Translations under genes and position numbers: made by a program | The notes under the pieces: model-generated | Told to the model about the DNA's origin: nothing | Database searches by the model: none | Seen by the model: the letters and a program-made list of their open reading frames with translations, nothing else | DNA from: Bacteroidales bacterium | GTDB taxonomy: Bacteria; Bacteroidota; Bacteroidia; Bacteroidales; UBA932 | Length of the DNA stretch: 11,623 nucleotides | Reading direction: 5' to 3' | Assembly (NCBI GenBank): GCA_004552965.1 | Contig: SFMU01000057.1 | Location: 1 to 11,623 of the forward strand | In this document: positions 1 through 8,021 of the stretch, one piece after another | Layout of the letters: every line of letters begins with the position of its first letter | Position numbering within the stretch: position 1 is the first letter of the stretch

Positions 1-77
1 CCGTCCGGGAGGGAATGCTTTCTGTAGTCTCCATCAGCAGAGTCAGATGACCTGCCGCCACAATGTCCGGGATTGTT

Positions 78-110
78 CTTGATTCTCCCGAATATATTCG
101 TTATTTTTGC
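78..110 (+). promoter_or_regulatory. Bacteroidota-type promoter of metF-metH
   Basis: The -33 element TTG lies at 79-81 (within CTTG) and the -7 element TATTTTTGC at 102-110, an exact fit to TAnnTTTGY. The gap is 20 bp, within the 19-21 bp expected for the Bacteroidota housekeeping sigma factor. Transcription should begin near 117, giving a leader of only about 20 nt before the chosen metF start. No cobalamin or SAM riboswitch could fit in so short a leader. Inferred from consensus only. Confidence 0.75.
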
Positions 111-139
111 TATACGTAATCCTCAAAAAGACGAACATT

Positions 140-1054
140 TTGGCACAAGACAACAGACCCTACGCTTCCCTGGAAATCATACCCCCTCTCACAGGGATTT
201 CCAAAGAACAGCTCATCAACGACATAAGACCTTTCACCGAGTTCAATCCCCGGTACATCAACGTTACCTGCCACAGGGACGAGATCGAATATGTCCAGCA
301 GGAAGACGGGACCTTCTCCAGAAGGCTTGTCAGGAGTCGCGTAAGCGAAACGGCAGTCTGCGGTGCCATACAGTCCGAGCTGAAGGTCGATGTCGTCCCG
401 CACATCATCTGCGGCGGAGCCTCTGCCCATCAGATCGAATTCCAGCTTCAGGATTTCAAATTCATGGGCATCTCGAATGTCCTCGCGCTTAGAGGTGACT
501 GCCTTGCCGGCGAAAAGAGGTTCACACCTGCTCCGGGTGGGTTCTCCCATGCGGACGAACTGGTCAGGGCGATCAGGGACTTCGAAAAGAGGAACGGCTG
601 CGAAGGCTTCTTCAGAATCGGAGTCGGAGGCTATCCCGAGAAGCATTTCGAGGCTCCCAACATCGAGACCGACATCGACAACCTCAAGAAGAAGGTCGAT
701 GCCGGAGCCGACTACATCATAGCCCAGATGTTCTTCGACAACAAAGTGTTCTACAGTTTCGTGGACAAGTGCCGCGAGGCTGGCATAAGCGTTCCGATCA
801 TCCCCGGAATCAAGCCCATTTCGACCTTCAGGCATCTGCAGCTCCTTCCGGAATCCTTCTCGATCGACATCCCTCGCGAGCTGACAGACGAGATCCTCTC
901 CTTCAGGGACGACAGGGAAGCAATCTACAGGATCGGACAGGAATGGGCCACCGCCCAGTGCAAGGACCTTCTTGCGCACGGTGTGCCGGCCATCCATTTC
1001 TACACGATGGGCAAATCCGCCAACGTCATCGGCATACTCAAAGAGTGTTTCTAG
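140..1054 (+). CDS. metF: Methylenetetrahydrofolate reductase MetF
   Basis: Cytosolic flavoprotein that reduces 5,10-methylene-THF to 5-methyl-THF, the methyl donor for MetH next door. The product is 304 residues, close to the roughly 300 of bacterial MetF. Family marks: SLEIIPP with Glu12 (the catalytic Glu of the FEFFPP motif in E. coli), NVLALRGD ending in Asp120 (FAD-site Asp), GGYPEKHFEAPN, AQMFFDN and IIPGIKPI. Start choice: the frame stays open back to a TTG at 107, but that codon lies inside the -7 promoter element, so the TTG at 140 (MAQDNRPYASLE) is the first usable start and places the SLEIIPP motif at a normal distance from the N-terminus. There is no in-frame ATG near the N-terminus. 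The gene ends 3 nt before metH, so the two are almost certainly one transcript. Function is certain by motif; the exact start is inferred. Confidence 0.95.
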   Translation: MAQDNRPYASLEIIPPLTGISKEQLINDIRPFTEFNPRYINVTCHRDEIEYVQQEDGTFSRRLVRSRVSETAVCGAIQSELKVDVVPHIICGGASAHQIEFQLQDFKFMGISNVLALRGDCLAGEKRFTPAPGGFSHADELVRAIRDFEKRNGCEGFFRIGVGGYPEKHFEAPNIETDIDNLKKKVDAGADYIIAQMFFDNKVFYSFVDKCREAGISVPIIPGIKPISTFRHLQLLPESFSIDIPRELTDEILSFRDDREAIYRIGQEWATAQCKDLLAHGVPAIHFYTMGKSANVIGILKECF

Positions 1055-1057
1055 AAA

Positions 1058-4000
1058 ATGGCTGACATCAGAGATCTTCTCCGTGAAAGGATACTCATTC
1101 TTGACGGAGGCATGGGCACGATGCTCCAGCGCCACTCCCTTTCAGGCAACAGCGAGGAATTCAACATAAGTCACCCTGAAATCATCGCAGGCATCCATTC
1201 CGAATATGTCGATGCGGGTGCCGACATCATCACGACCAACTCCTTCAACGCCTCGAGAATCTCCCAGGCGGCGTACGGGATGCAGGACAGGGCGGCAGAG
1301 TTCGCCTGCGCGGCTGCGAGGATTGCAAGGACCGTGGCGGACAATGCCCCAAGGCAGGTCTTCGTCGCCGGCAGCATCGGACCGACCGGCAAATCGCTTT
1401 CCCTGGCCCAGGACATAGGAGATCCTGTTGCACGGCCATATTCATTCGACGACATGGCGGATGCCTTCGAAGAGCAGATCCGCGGTCTCCTTGAAGGCGG
1501 AGCGGACATCCTCCTTCTGGAGACCTGTTTCGATGCGCTGAACACCAAGGCCGCCATCTACGCCCTGAGACGTATCCCGGAAGCAGCCGATGTTCCGGTG
1601 ATGATTTCAGCTTCCCTCTCGGACAAGAGCGGGCGTACCCTGACCGGTCAGACGATGGAGGCCTTCTACCGCTCCGTAAGCCACGCCTCCCCGCTTTCTT
1701 TCGGCCTCAACTGTTCACTTGGTGCCAGGGACATGATTCCGCTCGTCGCGGACGTATCCTCCTGGACCGAGGCCGCTGTCAGCTGCCATCCGAACGCAGG
1801 TCTTCCGAACGAGATGGGTGAATATGACGAAGCCCCCGAAGACACTGCAGCAGCAATCCGCGAAATGGCGCTTGCAGGAACCGTCAACATCGTCGGAGGC
1901 TGCTGTGGCACCACACCCGGGCACATCAGGGCAGAAGCCTTGGCAGTCAAGGGAATACGTCCGAGGACAATCCCCGGCAGAAAAAGCGGGGCCCTTTGCG
2001 TCAGCGGTCTGGAGAGCATTGCCATCGACCGGAGCCGCAACTTCACGAACGTCGGCGAGCGCACCAATGTCGCCGGTTCCAGGAAGTTCGCCAGACTCAT
2101 CTCCGGGGGGGAATATGAGACCGGCCTGCAGATAGCCGCAAGACAGATAGAGAACGGAGCCTCAGTGATCGACGTCAACATGGACGACGCCATGCTGGAT
2201 TCGACCGCCGAGATGGAGAAGTTCCTCAGATACATTTCCAATGACCCTTCGGTGGCGAAGGCCGCCCTGATGATAGACTCCTCCCATTGGGAGACCATCG
2301 TGGCAGGTCTGAAGAATGCCCAGGGAAAAAGCATCGTGAATTCGATCTCCCTGAAGGAAGGTGAAGAGGCCTTCCTTGCCAAAGCCGCAGAGATCAGGAA
2401 CCTAGGAGCGGCAGTGATTGTCATAGCCTTCGATGAGGAAGGACAGGCGACCACCTTCGACAGGAAGATTCAGATCAGCAGGCGGGCATATTCATTGCTG
2501 GTGGACAAGGCCGGCTTCGATCCGTCCGACATCATATTCGATGTCAATGTGCTCCCTGTCGGCACGGGCATTCCCGAGCATTCGCGCTTCGGAGCGGACT
2601 TCATCGAGGCAGTCCGCTGGATCAAGGCCAACCTGCCTGGATGCAGGACCTCCGGCGGCATATCCAATCTCTCTTTCGCCTTCAGGGGCAACAACACTGT
2701 CCGCGAAGCGATGCATTCCGTCTTCCTCTATCATGCGATTGCGGCAGGGCTGGACATGGGCATCGTCAATCCGGGGATGCTGATGGTCTATGACGACATC
2801 GAACCGGAACTGCTCAGATGCGTGGAAGATGTCATCCTGGACTCCGACCCCGGAGCGACCGAACGGCTGATAGCCAAGGCACAGGCAATCCTCCTGGAGG
2901 GCTCTCGGGAGACAGCAGGGCCGAAGCAGGAAGTGAAGACAGGATCTTCCCTGACTGCCGAAGAGAGACTTGTTCAGGCCATCGTCAAGGGTGGATCGGA
3001 GAGTCTGGAGCCAGACCTGATGGAATGCCTTGAATCCTGCGGGAAACCGGTGAAAGTCATCGACGGTCCCCTGATGGAAGGAATGGCAAAGGTGGGAGAG
3101 CTTTTCGGTGATGGCAAGATGTTTCTTCCGCAGGTCGTCAAATCAGCCAAGACGATGAAGAATGCCGTCGCGATACTCCAGCCTTACATAGAGAAGGAAT
3201 CAGACTCTTCTGCCGTCCGCAAGCCGACGATAGTGTTCGCGACCGTCAAAGGTGACGTCCACGACATCGGAAAGAACATTACGGCGATAGTGATGTCGTG
3301 CAACGGCATCAACGTGGACGACCTCGGAGTGATGGTGCCGAAAGAGGACATCCTCGCAGAGGCGGAAAAGGTCAATGCAGACCTGATCGGGGTCAGCGGA
3401 CTGATCACTCCATCCCTTTTCCAGATGGAGGAAATCTGCAGGGAGATGAAGTCAAGGAATATGCAGACACCTCTGCTTGTGGGAGGAGCTGCCGCTTCCG
3501 CTCTCCATACTGCAGTCAAGCTCGCTCCCCTCTACGACCACGTCTTCTACAGCGAGGACGCCTCGTCCTCGGCAGTGCTCGCCAACCTTCTGGTCTCGGA
3601 CAGGGAAAAGACTGAGAAAGCCGAGCACGAGAAACAGGCAAAGCTTGTTTCTCTATATTCAAAATCCCTGGTATCAAAAAACACAAAGCAATTACCTAAA
3701 GGATTTGATAAGGAAACATACATCACCGGAGAGCCTTTCCCGAACATTCCTGCAAGGGTGCTCGGCATCGATGAAGTGATGCCATTCTTCGACTGGGATC
3801 TCTTCCGTGCCATCTGGGGGATGAAGTGCGGCAGGGAGGATGCGGAATTCCTCAGGCTGAAGGAGGATGCGCTCCGGGATATCGACCGGATGCGCCGTGA
3901 CGGCAGTTGCAGGATAACTCTGGCGGCAAGATTCGATTCCTGCCACAGCGAGGGTGACGACATCGTCTGCAAAGCCTACCGTCTGCCGATGTTCCGGCAG

Positions 4001-4522
4001 GAAGGCGGAGGCAGGTCACTGGCCGACTATGTTCCGGACAAGAGTCTCGGAATCGAGTCCCCGATGGGGATGTTCGCAATCAGCGTGGTCAGGACAGATG
4101 CGGAAAACGGCTGCGACTGTCCATCATGCTGCATGGAGTACCAGCCGATGCTTTCACGTTCCGTCAGACTGGCTCTGGCAGAAGCGGCTTCGGAATGGCT
4201 GAGCGCGGAGCTGGAGGCTCTGGTCCCGGCCGGATCCGGGGCAAAGGTTTCCAAACCGGCTGCAGGCTATGCCAGCTGCCCGGACCATACCCTCAAGAGG
4301 GACATCCTGCGTCTGCTTCCGGATGGGGACAGACTCGGCATAACCCTGCTCGACAGCTGTGCGATGATGCCTGATTCGACCATCTGCGGCCTCATATTCA
4401 TACATCCTGAAGCAGGCTACCCTGAAATCAGGAGAGTCAGCCGTGAAGCCGTCGACGAATATGCCCAAAGGCGGGGAATGTCCCAGCAGGAGAAGAGCCA
4501 GTTCCTGGGACATCTCCTATAG
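1058..4522 (+). CDS. metH: Cobalamin-dependent methionine synthase MetH (full-length, short activation domain)
   Basis: Transfers methyl from 5-methyl-THF via cobalamin to homocysteine, making methionine; 1154 residues. Domains in order: homocysteine/zinc domain (about 8-300) with GLNCS (Cys219) and GGCCG (Cys282, Cys283) as the zinc ligands; pterin domain (about 320-590) starting at NVGERTN (Asn331); B12 cap (about 625-705); B12-binding domain (about 710-850) with DVHDIGKN, where His735 is the cobalt ligand, plus Ser780 and GG809-810; then an AdoMet-dependent reactivation domain (about 885-1154). The last domain keeps an Asp (Asp912 in FFDWDLF, matching E. coli Asp946), GY at 1070-1071, CPDH, and a Tyr matching E. 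coli Tyr1189. It is about 60 residues shorter than the E. coli domain, has Lys1066 where E. coli has Arg1134, lacks the Glu1097 loop, and holds a CxCxxCC cluster (Cys1019-1025). The ATG is 3 nt after metF. Confidence 0.96.
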   Translation: MADIRDLLRERILILDGGMGTMLQRHSLSGNSEEFNISHPEIIAGIHSEYVDAGADIITTNSFNASRISQAAYGMQDRAAEFACAAARIARTVADNAPRQVFVAGSIGPTGKSLSLAQDIGDPVARPYSFDDMADAFEEQIRGLLEGGADILLLETCFDALNTKAAIYALRRIPEAADVPVMISASLSDKSGRTLTGQTMEAFYRSVSHASPLSFGLNCSLGARDMIPLVADVSSWTEAAVSCHPNAGLPNEMGEYDEAPEDTAAAIREMALAGTVNIVGGCCGTTPGHIRAEALAVKGIRPRTIPGRKSGALCVSGLESIAIDRSRNFTNVGERTNVAGSRKFARLISGGEYETGLQIAARQIENGASVIDVNMDDAMLDSTAEMEKFLRYISNDPSVAKAALMIDSSHWETIVAGLKNAQGKSIVNSISLKEGEEAFLAKAAEIRNLGAAVIVIAFDEEGQATTFDRKIQISRRAYSLLVDKAGFDPSDIIFDVNVLPVGTGIPEHSRFGADFIEAVRWIKANLPGCRTSGGISNLSFAFRGNNTVREAMHSVFLYHAIAAGLDMGIVNPGMLMVYDDIEPELLRCVEDVILDSDPGATERLIAKAQAILLEGSRETAGPKQEVKTGSSLTAEERLVQAIVKGGSESLEPDLMECLESCGKPVKVIDGPLMEGMAKVGELFGDGKMFLPQVVKSAKTMKNAVAILQPYIEKESDSSAVRKPTIVFATVKGDVHDIGKNITAIVMSCNGINVDDLGVMVPKEDILAEAEKVNADLIGVSGLITPSLFQMEEICREMKSRNMQTPLLVGGAAASALHTAVKLAPLYDHVFYSEDASSSAVLANLLVSDREKTEKAEHEKQAKLVSLYSKSLVSKNTKQLPKGFDKETYITGEPFPNIPARVLGIDEVMPFFDWDLFRAIWGMKCGREDAEFLRLKEDALRDIDRMRRDGSCRITLAARFDSCHSEGDDIVCKAYRLPMFRQEGGGRSLADYVPDKSLGIESPMGMFAISVVRTDAENGCDCPSCCMEYQPMLSRSVRLALAEAASEWLSAELEALVPAGSGAKVSKPAAGYASCPDHTLKRDILRLLPDGDRLGITLLDSCAMMPDSTICGLIFIHPEAGYPEIRRVSREAVDEYAQRRGMSQQEKSQFLGHLL

Positions 4523-4554
4523 TTGCTATTTACGCATCAAAGACTTATCTTTGC
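4523..4554 (+). promoter_or_regulatory. Bacteroidota-type promoter of nfnAB
   Basis: TTG at 4523-4525 directly follows the metH stop. After a 20-bp gap comes TATCTTTGC at 4546-4554, an exact TAnnTTTGY. The start point should be near 4560, giving a leader of about 40 nt. A 5-bp inverted repeat (CAAAG 4538-4542, CTTTG 4549-4553) overlaps the -7 element, and the 7-mer GCATCAA occurs at 4534-4540 and 4561-4567. These could be a regulator site, but both are short. No terminator separates this from metH, so read-through is also possible. Confidence 0.75.
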
Positions 4555-4599
4555 TTACTTGCATCAAGCGGAAAATCAACGAATAACTACCAATAGACA

Positions 4600-5445
4600 A
4601 TGTTCAGAATCCTAACAAGAGAGATGCTGACACCGAACATCTGCAAGATGGAGGTCGAGGCACCGAGGATTGCCAAGGCAGCTCTGCCGGGACAATTCCT
4701 CATTGTCCGCCCGAACGAGAAGGGCGAACGTATTCCCCTTACAATCAGCGACTACAACATCGAGAAAGGCACAGTTACGATTGTCACACAGCTCATCGGA
4801 GCGTCTTCAGCGGCAATCATCGCCACGCAGGAAGGAGAGTTCTTCAACGACGTGGTCGGTCCGCTGGGCAATCCGTCAGCCTTCGTGGGCATGAGCGATG
4901 AGGAGCTCAAGGGAAAGAAGTACATCTTCATCGCGGGAGGTGTCGGCACGGCACCGGTTTATCCTCAGGCCAAGTGGCTCCACGAAAAAGGTGTGGCTGT
5001 CGATGTCATCATCGGTGCCAAGACCAAGGACCTGCTCATCTACAAGGAAGAGCTGGGTTCGGTCTGCGACAATCTCTACCTCTGCACCGACGACGGCTCG
5101 GAAGGCTTCAAGGGCCTTGTGACCGCCCTTCTGGAGAAACTCGTCACTGAGGACGGCAAGGAGTACAGTCAGGCTGTGTCAATCGGTCCTATGATCATGA
5201 TGAAGTTCTGTACCCTCACCTGCAAGAAGCTGGGCATCCCTGAGGATGTCAGCCTCAACATGCTCATGGTTGACGGAACCGGAATGTGCGGAGCCTGCCG
5301 TGTGACGGTAGCAGGCAAGGTGAAGTTCGCATGCATGGACGGTCCGGAGTTCAACGGCTATGATGTGGATTTCGATGAGGCGATGAGACGTCTCGGACAG
5401 TATAAGGCCGAAGAGGCAGTGGAAAGAGAAAAAATTCTGAAGTAA
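4600..5445 (+). CDS. nfnA: NfnA-type FAD/NAD-binding [2Fe-2S] subunit (NADH-dependent ferredoxin:NADP+ oxidoreductase, small subunit)
   Basis: 281-residue flavin reductase of the PyrK/SudB/NfnA family. Seen: FAD-binding RIPLTI (44-49), NAD(P)-binding Rossmann glycines GGVGTAPVYPQ (113-123), and a C-terminal cluster region with Asp225 in VDGTGMCGAC, Cys230, Cys233 and Cys245. As I recall, the [2Fe-2S] cluster of Nfn proteins has one Asp and three Cys ligands, and this layout fits. With NfnB it should form a soluble complex that couples NADH and reduced ferredoxin to NADP+ reduction by electron bifurcation. Some databases name such pairs sulfide dehydrogenase or PyrK-like; the 1-nt spacing to a GltD-like partner, and no pyrD nearby, favours NfnAB. 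Own promoter upstream; A-rich start context without a Shine-Dalgarno. The biochemical role is inferred from family and pairing. Confidence 0.88.
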   Translation: MFRILTREMLTPNICKMEVEAPRIAKAALPGQFLIVRPNEKGERIPLTISDYNIEKGTVTIVTQLIGASSAAIIATQEGEFFNDVVGPLGNPSAFVGMSDEELKGKKYIFIAGGVGTAPVYPQAKWLHEKGVAVDVIIGAKTKDLLIYKEELGSVCDNLYLCTDDGSEGFKGLVTALLEKLVTEDGKEYSQAVSIGPMIMMKFCTLTCKKLGIPEDVSLNMLMVDGTGMCGACRVTVAGKVKFACMDGPEFNGYDVDFDEAMRRLGQYKAEEAVEREKILK

Positions 5446-5446
5446 G

Positions 5447-6826
5447 ATGGCAGCAAGAATCCCAAGAGTACCTGTCAGGGAGCAGGATCCCAAGGTACGT
5501 GCACATAATTTCGAAGAAGTCTGTTATGGTTATGACCTGGCGGAAGCCACCACTGAGGCATCCCGTTGCCTGCACTGCAAGAATCCGCGCTGTGTGGCGG
5601 CCTGCCCGGTGGGTGTGGAAATTCCCGAATTCATCGCGCATCTCGCCGCCGGTGACATCAAAGGGGCTGCAGGGGTAATCGCCCGCGATTCCTCCCTTCC
5701 TGCCGTCTGCGGCCGTGTATGCCCTCAGGAGTCCCAGTGCGAAGGCTCCTGCATACTCGGAGTCAAGAGCGAGCCTGTCGCTATCGGAAAGCTTGAACGC
5801 TTTGTCGCCGACAACTCCCCTGTCTCGGAGTCCGTCCAGGAGATTCCGGAAGGCGCTGCAAAGGTGGCAGTCATAGGAAGCGGCCCTGCAGGATTGGCGT
5901 GCGCCTCCGACCTGGCCAAGAAAGGCTACGACGTCACCATATTCGAAGCTCTCCACAAGGCAGGAGGTGTCCTTGAATATGGCATCCCGGAGTTCCGTCT
6001 CCCGAAGGACACTGTCCTCAAGCGCGAGATCGACGAGGTCAAGGCTCTCGGAGTCAAGATAGAGACGGATGTGGTCGTCGGACGTACGGTGACAATCGAC
6101 AGCCTGATGGACGAGGAAGGGTTCAAGGCTGTTTTCGTGGGCACAGGAGCCGGCCTGCCAAGATTCATGGGCATCCCGGGTGAGAACCTCAACGGAGTCT
6201 TTTCCGCTAACGAATTCCTCACCAGGAACAATCTCATGAAGGCGTTCCGCGAGGACTACCTGACCCCTATCCATGCCGGCAGGAAATGCTGCGTCATTGG
6301 AGGTGGCAATGTTGCCATGGATGCTGCAAGAACCGCCCTCAGGCTCGGGGCTGACACTACCATCGTCTACCGCAGGACCGAGGTCGAGCTTCCTGCCCGA
6401 AAGGAGGAAGTCCACCATGCCAAGGAAGAGGGCATCGAATTCCAGATGCTGACAAACCCTGTCGAGATCATCGGTGATGAGAAGGGTTGGGTCAAGGCTA
6501 TCAGATGCATCAGAATGGAGCTCGGAGAGCCGGATGCAAGTGGTCGCCGCTCCCCTGTCCCGGTTCCGGGTTCAGAGTTCGAGGTCCCTGCCGAAACCGT
6601 GATCATGGCCTTGGGCACTTCACCTAACCCACTTATACTCAACACAACGAATGGGCTCCAATCAACCCGTCGCGGAGGCATTGAGGCAGATGAGACGGGA
6701 AAGACTTCGCGCGAAGGAGTTTTCGCAGGAGGAGATGCGGTCACAGGTGCGGCGACCGTCATTCTGGCGATGGGCGCAGGAAGGAAGGCCGCCACTGCAA
6801 TCGATGAATATCTCAAGAGCAGATAA
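5447..6826 (+). CDS. nfnB: NfnB-type NADPH-binding Fe-S flavoprotein (GltD-like large subunit)
   Basis: 459 residues, homologous to the glutamate synthase small subunit (GltD) and used in Nfn as the NADP(H)/ferredoxin-side subunit. N-terminal Fe-S domain: Cys41, 44, 49, 53 (CLHCKNPRC...CPVGV) and Cys88, 92, 98, 102 (CGRVCPQESQCEGSC), fitting two [4Fe-4S] clusters. FAD Rossmann fold GSGPAG (144-149); NADPH Rossmann fold GGGNVAMDAARTA (from 285); closing FAD motif GGDAVTGAATV with Asp430. The ATG sits 1 nt after the nfnA stop, implying coupled translation. It could instead be a GltD working with a GltB elsewhere, but direct pairing with an NfnA-type partner makes the transhydrogenase more likely. 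No large glutamate synthase subunit lies in the window. All key motifs are intact. Confidence 0.88.
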   Translation: MAARIPRVPVREQDPKVRAHNFEEVCYGYDLAEATTEASRCLHCKNPRCVAACPVGVEIPEFIAHLAAGDIKGAAGVIARDSSLPAVCGRVCPQESQCEGSCILGVKSEPVAIGKLERFVADNSPVSESVQEIPEGAAKVAVIGSGPAGLACASDLAKKGYDVTIFEALHKAGGVLEYGIPEFRLPKDTVLKREIDEVKALGVKIETDVVVGRTVTIDSLMDEEGFKAVFVGTGAGLPRFMGIPGENLNGVFSANEFLTRNNLMKAFREDYLTPIHAGRKCCVIGGGNVAMDAARTALRLGADTTIVYRRTEVELPARKEEVHHAKEEGIEFQMLTNPVEIIGDEKGWVKAIRCIRMELGEPDASGRRSPVPVPGSEFEVPAETVIMALGTSPNPLILNTTNGLQSTRRGGIEADETGKTSREGVFAGGDAVTGAATVILAMGAGRKAATAIDEYLKSR

Positions 6827-6849
6827 ACCTCAAAAAATAAACTTCTATT

Positions 6850-8016
6850 ATGAAAAAAGTTGCAATCGGTCTGGCCTGCCTGATGGCTGCATTTCTGATG
6901 TCTTCCACGAGTTGCACGAAGGCTGAGGGGTATGATGTCGCAGCCTATGTCTGGCCGGCATACCACAATGATCCAAGATGGGCGGAAATCGGCATATTCC
7001 CTGACGGGAAAGGCGAATGGGAGACTCTCTACAACTCGGAACCGCGTTATGAGGGCCACAGGCAGCCTCGCGTCCCGGAGTGGGGCTATTTCGATGAAGC
7101 TGATCCGAAGATGCAGGAGAAGATCATCCGTACTGCGACAAAGTACGGGGTCAATACTTTCATCTTCGACTGGTACTGGTATGACGGTCGTCCTTTCCTC
7201 GAGGATGTTGTCAATGCCTTTCTGAAGGCCAGGAACAACGGGAAGATGAAGTTCTACCTGATGTGGGCCAACCACACCGCCAACAGCTACTGGGACAGGC
7301 TTGAGCCGGACAAGAGCAAGGTGTACTGGAGAGGTGAGACTTCACGGGAATCGTTCGACAGTTTCACATCCCACCTCATCGAGGATTATTTCAAACGTCC
7401 GAACTACTACAGGATAGACGGCAAGCCTGTTTTCGCCATCTATGAGCTGGGGACGTTCATCGATGGCATGGGTGGTCTGGCAGAGGCTAAGGATGCGCTG
7501 GACTCGTTCAGGGCTCAGTGCGAGGAGGCCGGGCTCGGCGGGTTGCATGTCCAGGCTATTCTGTGGAACATTCCGACGACTCTTGCCGGTGTTCCCGGGG
7601 AGACCGAGAGCACTCAGAACAACACGCTGAAGGCTCTCGGAATAGAGAGTCTCACTCATTACCAGTGGTGTCACTATGTGCCGCTGAAGGACTATCAGGA
7701 GTGGGGCGAGGAGGCTGTTTCGAAGTATGCGCAGTTCGACAGTGAATATGAGGTTCCTTACTTCCCGAATGTTTCTGTCGACTGGGACAACAATCCTCGT
7801 TTTCCTTATCAGGTTGGTGCGGTCACGGGTGTGACTCCGGAGCGTTTCAAGGGTTTCCTCGAAACGGCGAAGGAATATGCCGATGCGCATCCTGAGCAGC
7901 CAAAGCTGGTGACTATCAATGCGTGGAACGAGTGGTCCGAGGGGAGCTATCTGGAGCCTGACACTGTGTATGGCTACAAGTTCCTCGAGGCGGTGAGAGA
8001 CGTTTTCTGCAGGTAA
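6850..8016 (+). CDS. GH99-like / WbsX-family lipoprotein, putative glycan-active enzyme
   Basis: 388 residues. The N-terminus has KK, a hydrophobic stretch and Cys22 in SSTSC, a likely lipoprotein signal, so the mature protein should be lipid-anchored. The rest resembles the 'glycoside hydrolase family 99-like' or WbsX family: an opening AAYVWPAYH, then FIFDWYWYDGRPF and MWANH, and near the end NAWNEWSEGSYLEPD. In GH99 endo-mannosidases the catalytic pair is Glu-x-x-Glu within NEWHEG (recalled from BxGH99, Glu333/Glu336); here Glu361 and Glu364 occupy the same spacing, so a hydrolase mechanism is plausible but unproven. WbsX relatives have been called glycosyltransferases; the export signal argues for an envelope or extracellular glycan substrate. 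It starts 23 nt after nfnB with no visible promoter, so it may be the tail of that operon. The substrate cannot be read from sequence. Confidence 0.8.
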   Translation: MKKVAIGLACLMAAFLMSSTSCTKAEGYDVAAYVWPAYHNDPRWAEIGIFPDGKGEWETLYNSEPRYEGHRQPRVPEWGYFDEADPKMQEKIIRTATKYGVNTFIFDWYWYDGRPFLEDVVNAFLKARNNGKMKFYLMWANHTANSYWDRLEPDKSKVYWRGETSRESFDSFTSHLIEDYFKRPNYYRIDGKPVFAIYELGTFIDGMGGLAEAKDALDSFRAQCEEAGLGGLHVQAILWNIPTTLAGVPGETESTQNNTLKALGIESLTHYQWCHYVPLKDYQEWGEEAVSKYAQFDSEYEVPYFPNVSVDWDNNPRFPYQVGAVTGVTPERFKGFLETAKEYADAHPEQPKLVTINAWNEWSEGSYLEPDTVYGYKFLEAVRDVFCR

Positions 8017-8021
8017 GGCTC

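Noticed and set aside
1..77. Possible edge of a neighbouring gene, either orientation
   Set aside because: Short frames are open to the left edge on both strands (for example a minus-strand frame with GTG near 60), but about 20 codons give no recognisable motif or clear start.
1..139. Cobalamin or SAM riboswitch upstream of metF-metH
   Set aside because: The predicted leader is only about 20 nt, and no B12-box-like or SAM-aptamer pattern was seen upstream of it.
110..1135. Long open frame on the minus strand opposite metF (about 340 codons)
   Set aside because: It is a mirror of the GC-rich, codon-biased metF frame. Its translation shows no recognisable motif and it lies inside a confident gene.
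5351..7275. Two long minus-strand open frames opposite nfnB and the lipoprotein gene
   Set aside because: They run antisense to well-supported genes and their translations have no domain signature. No promoter was seen for them.
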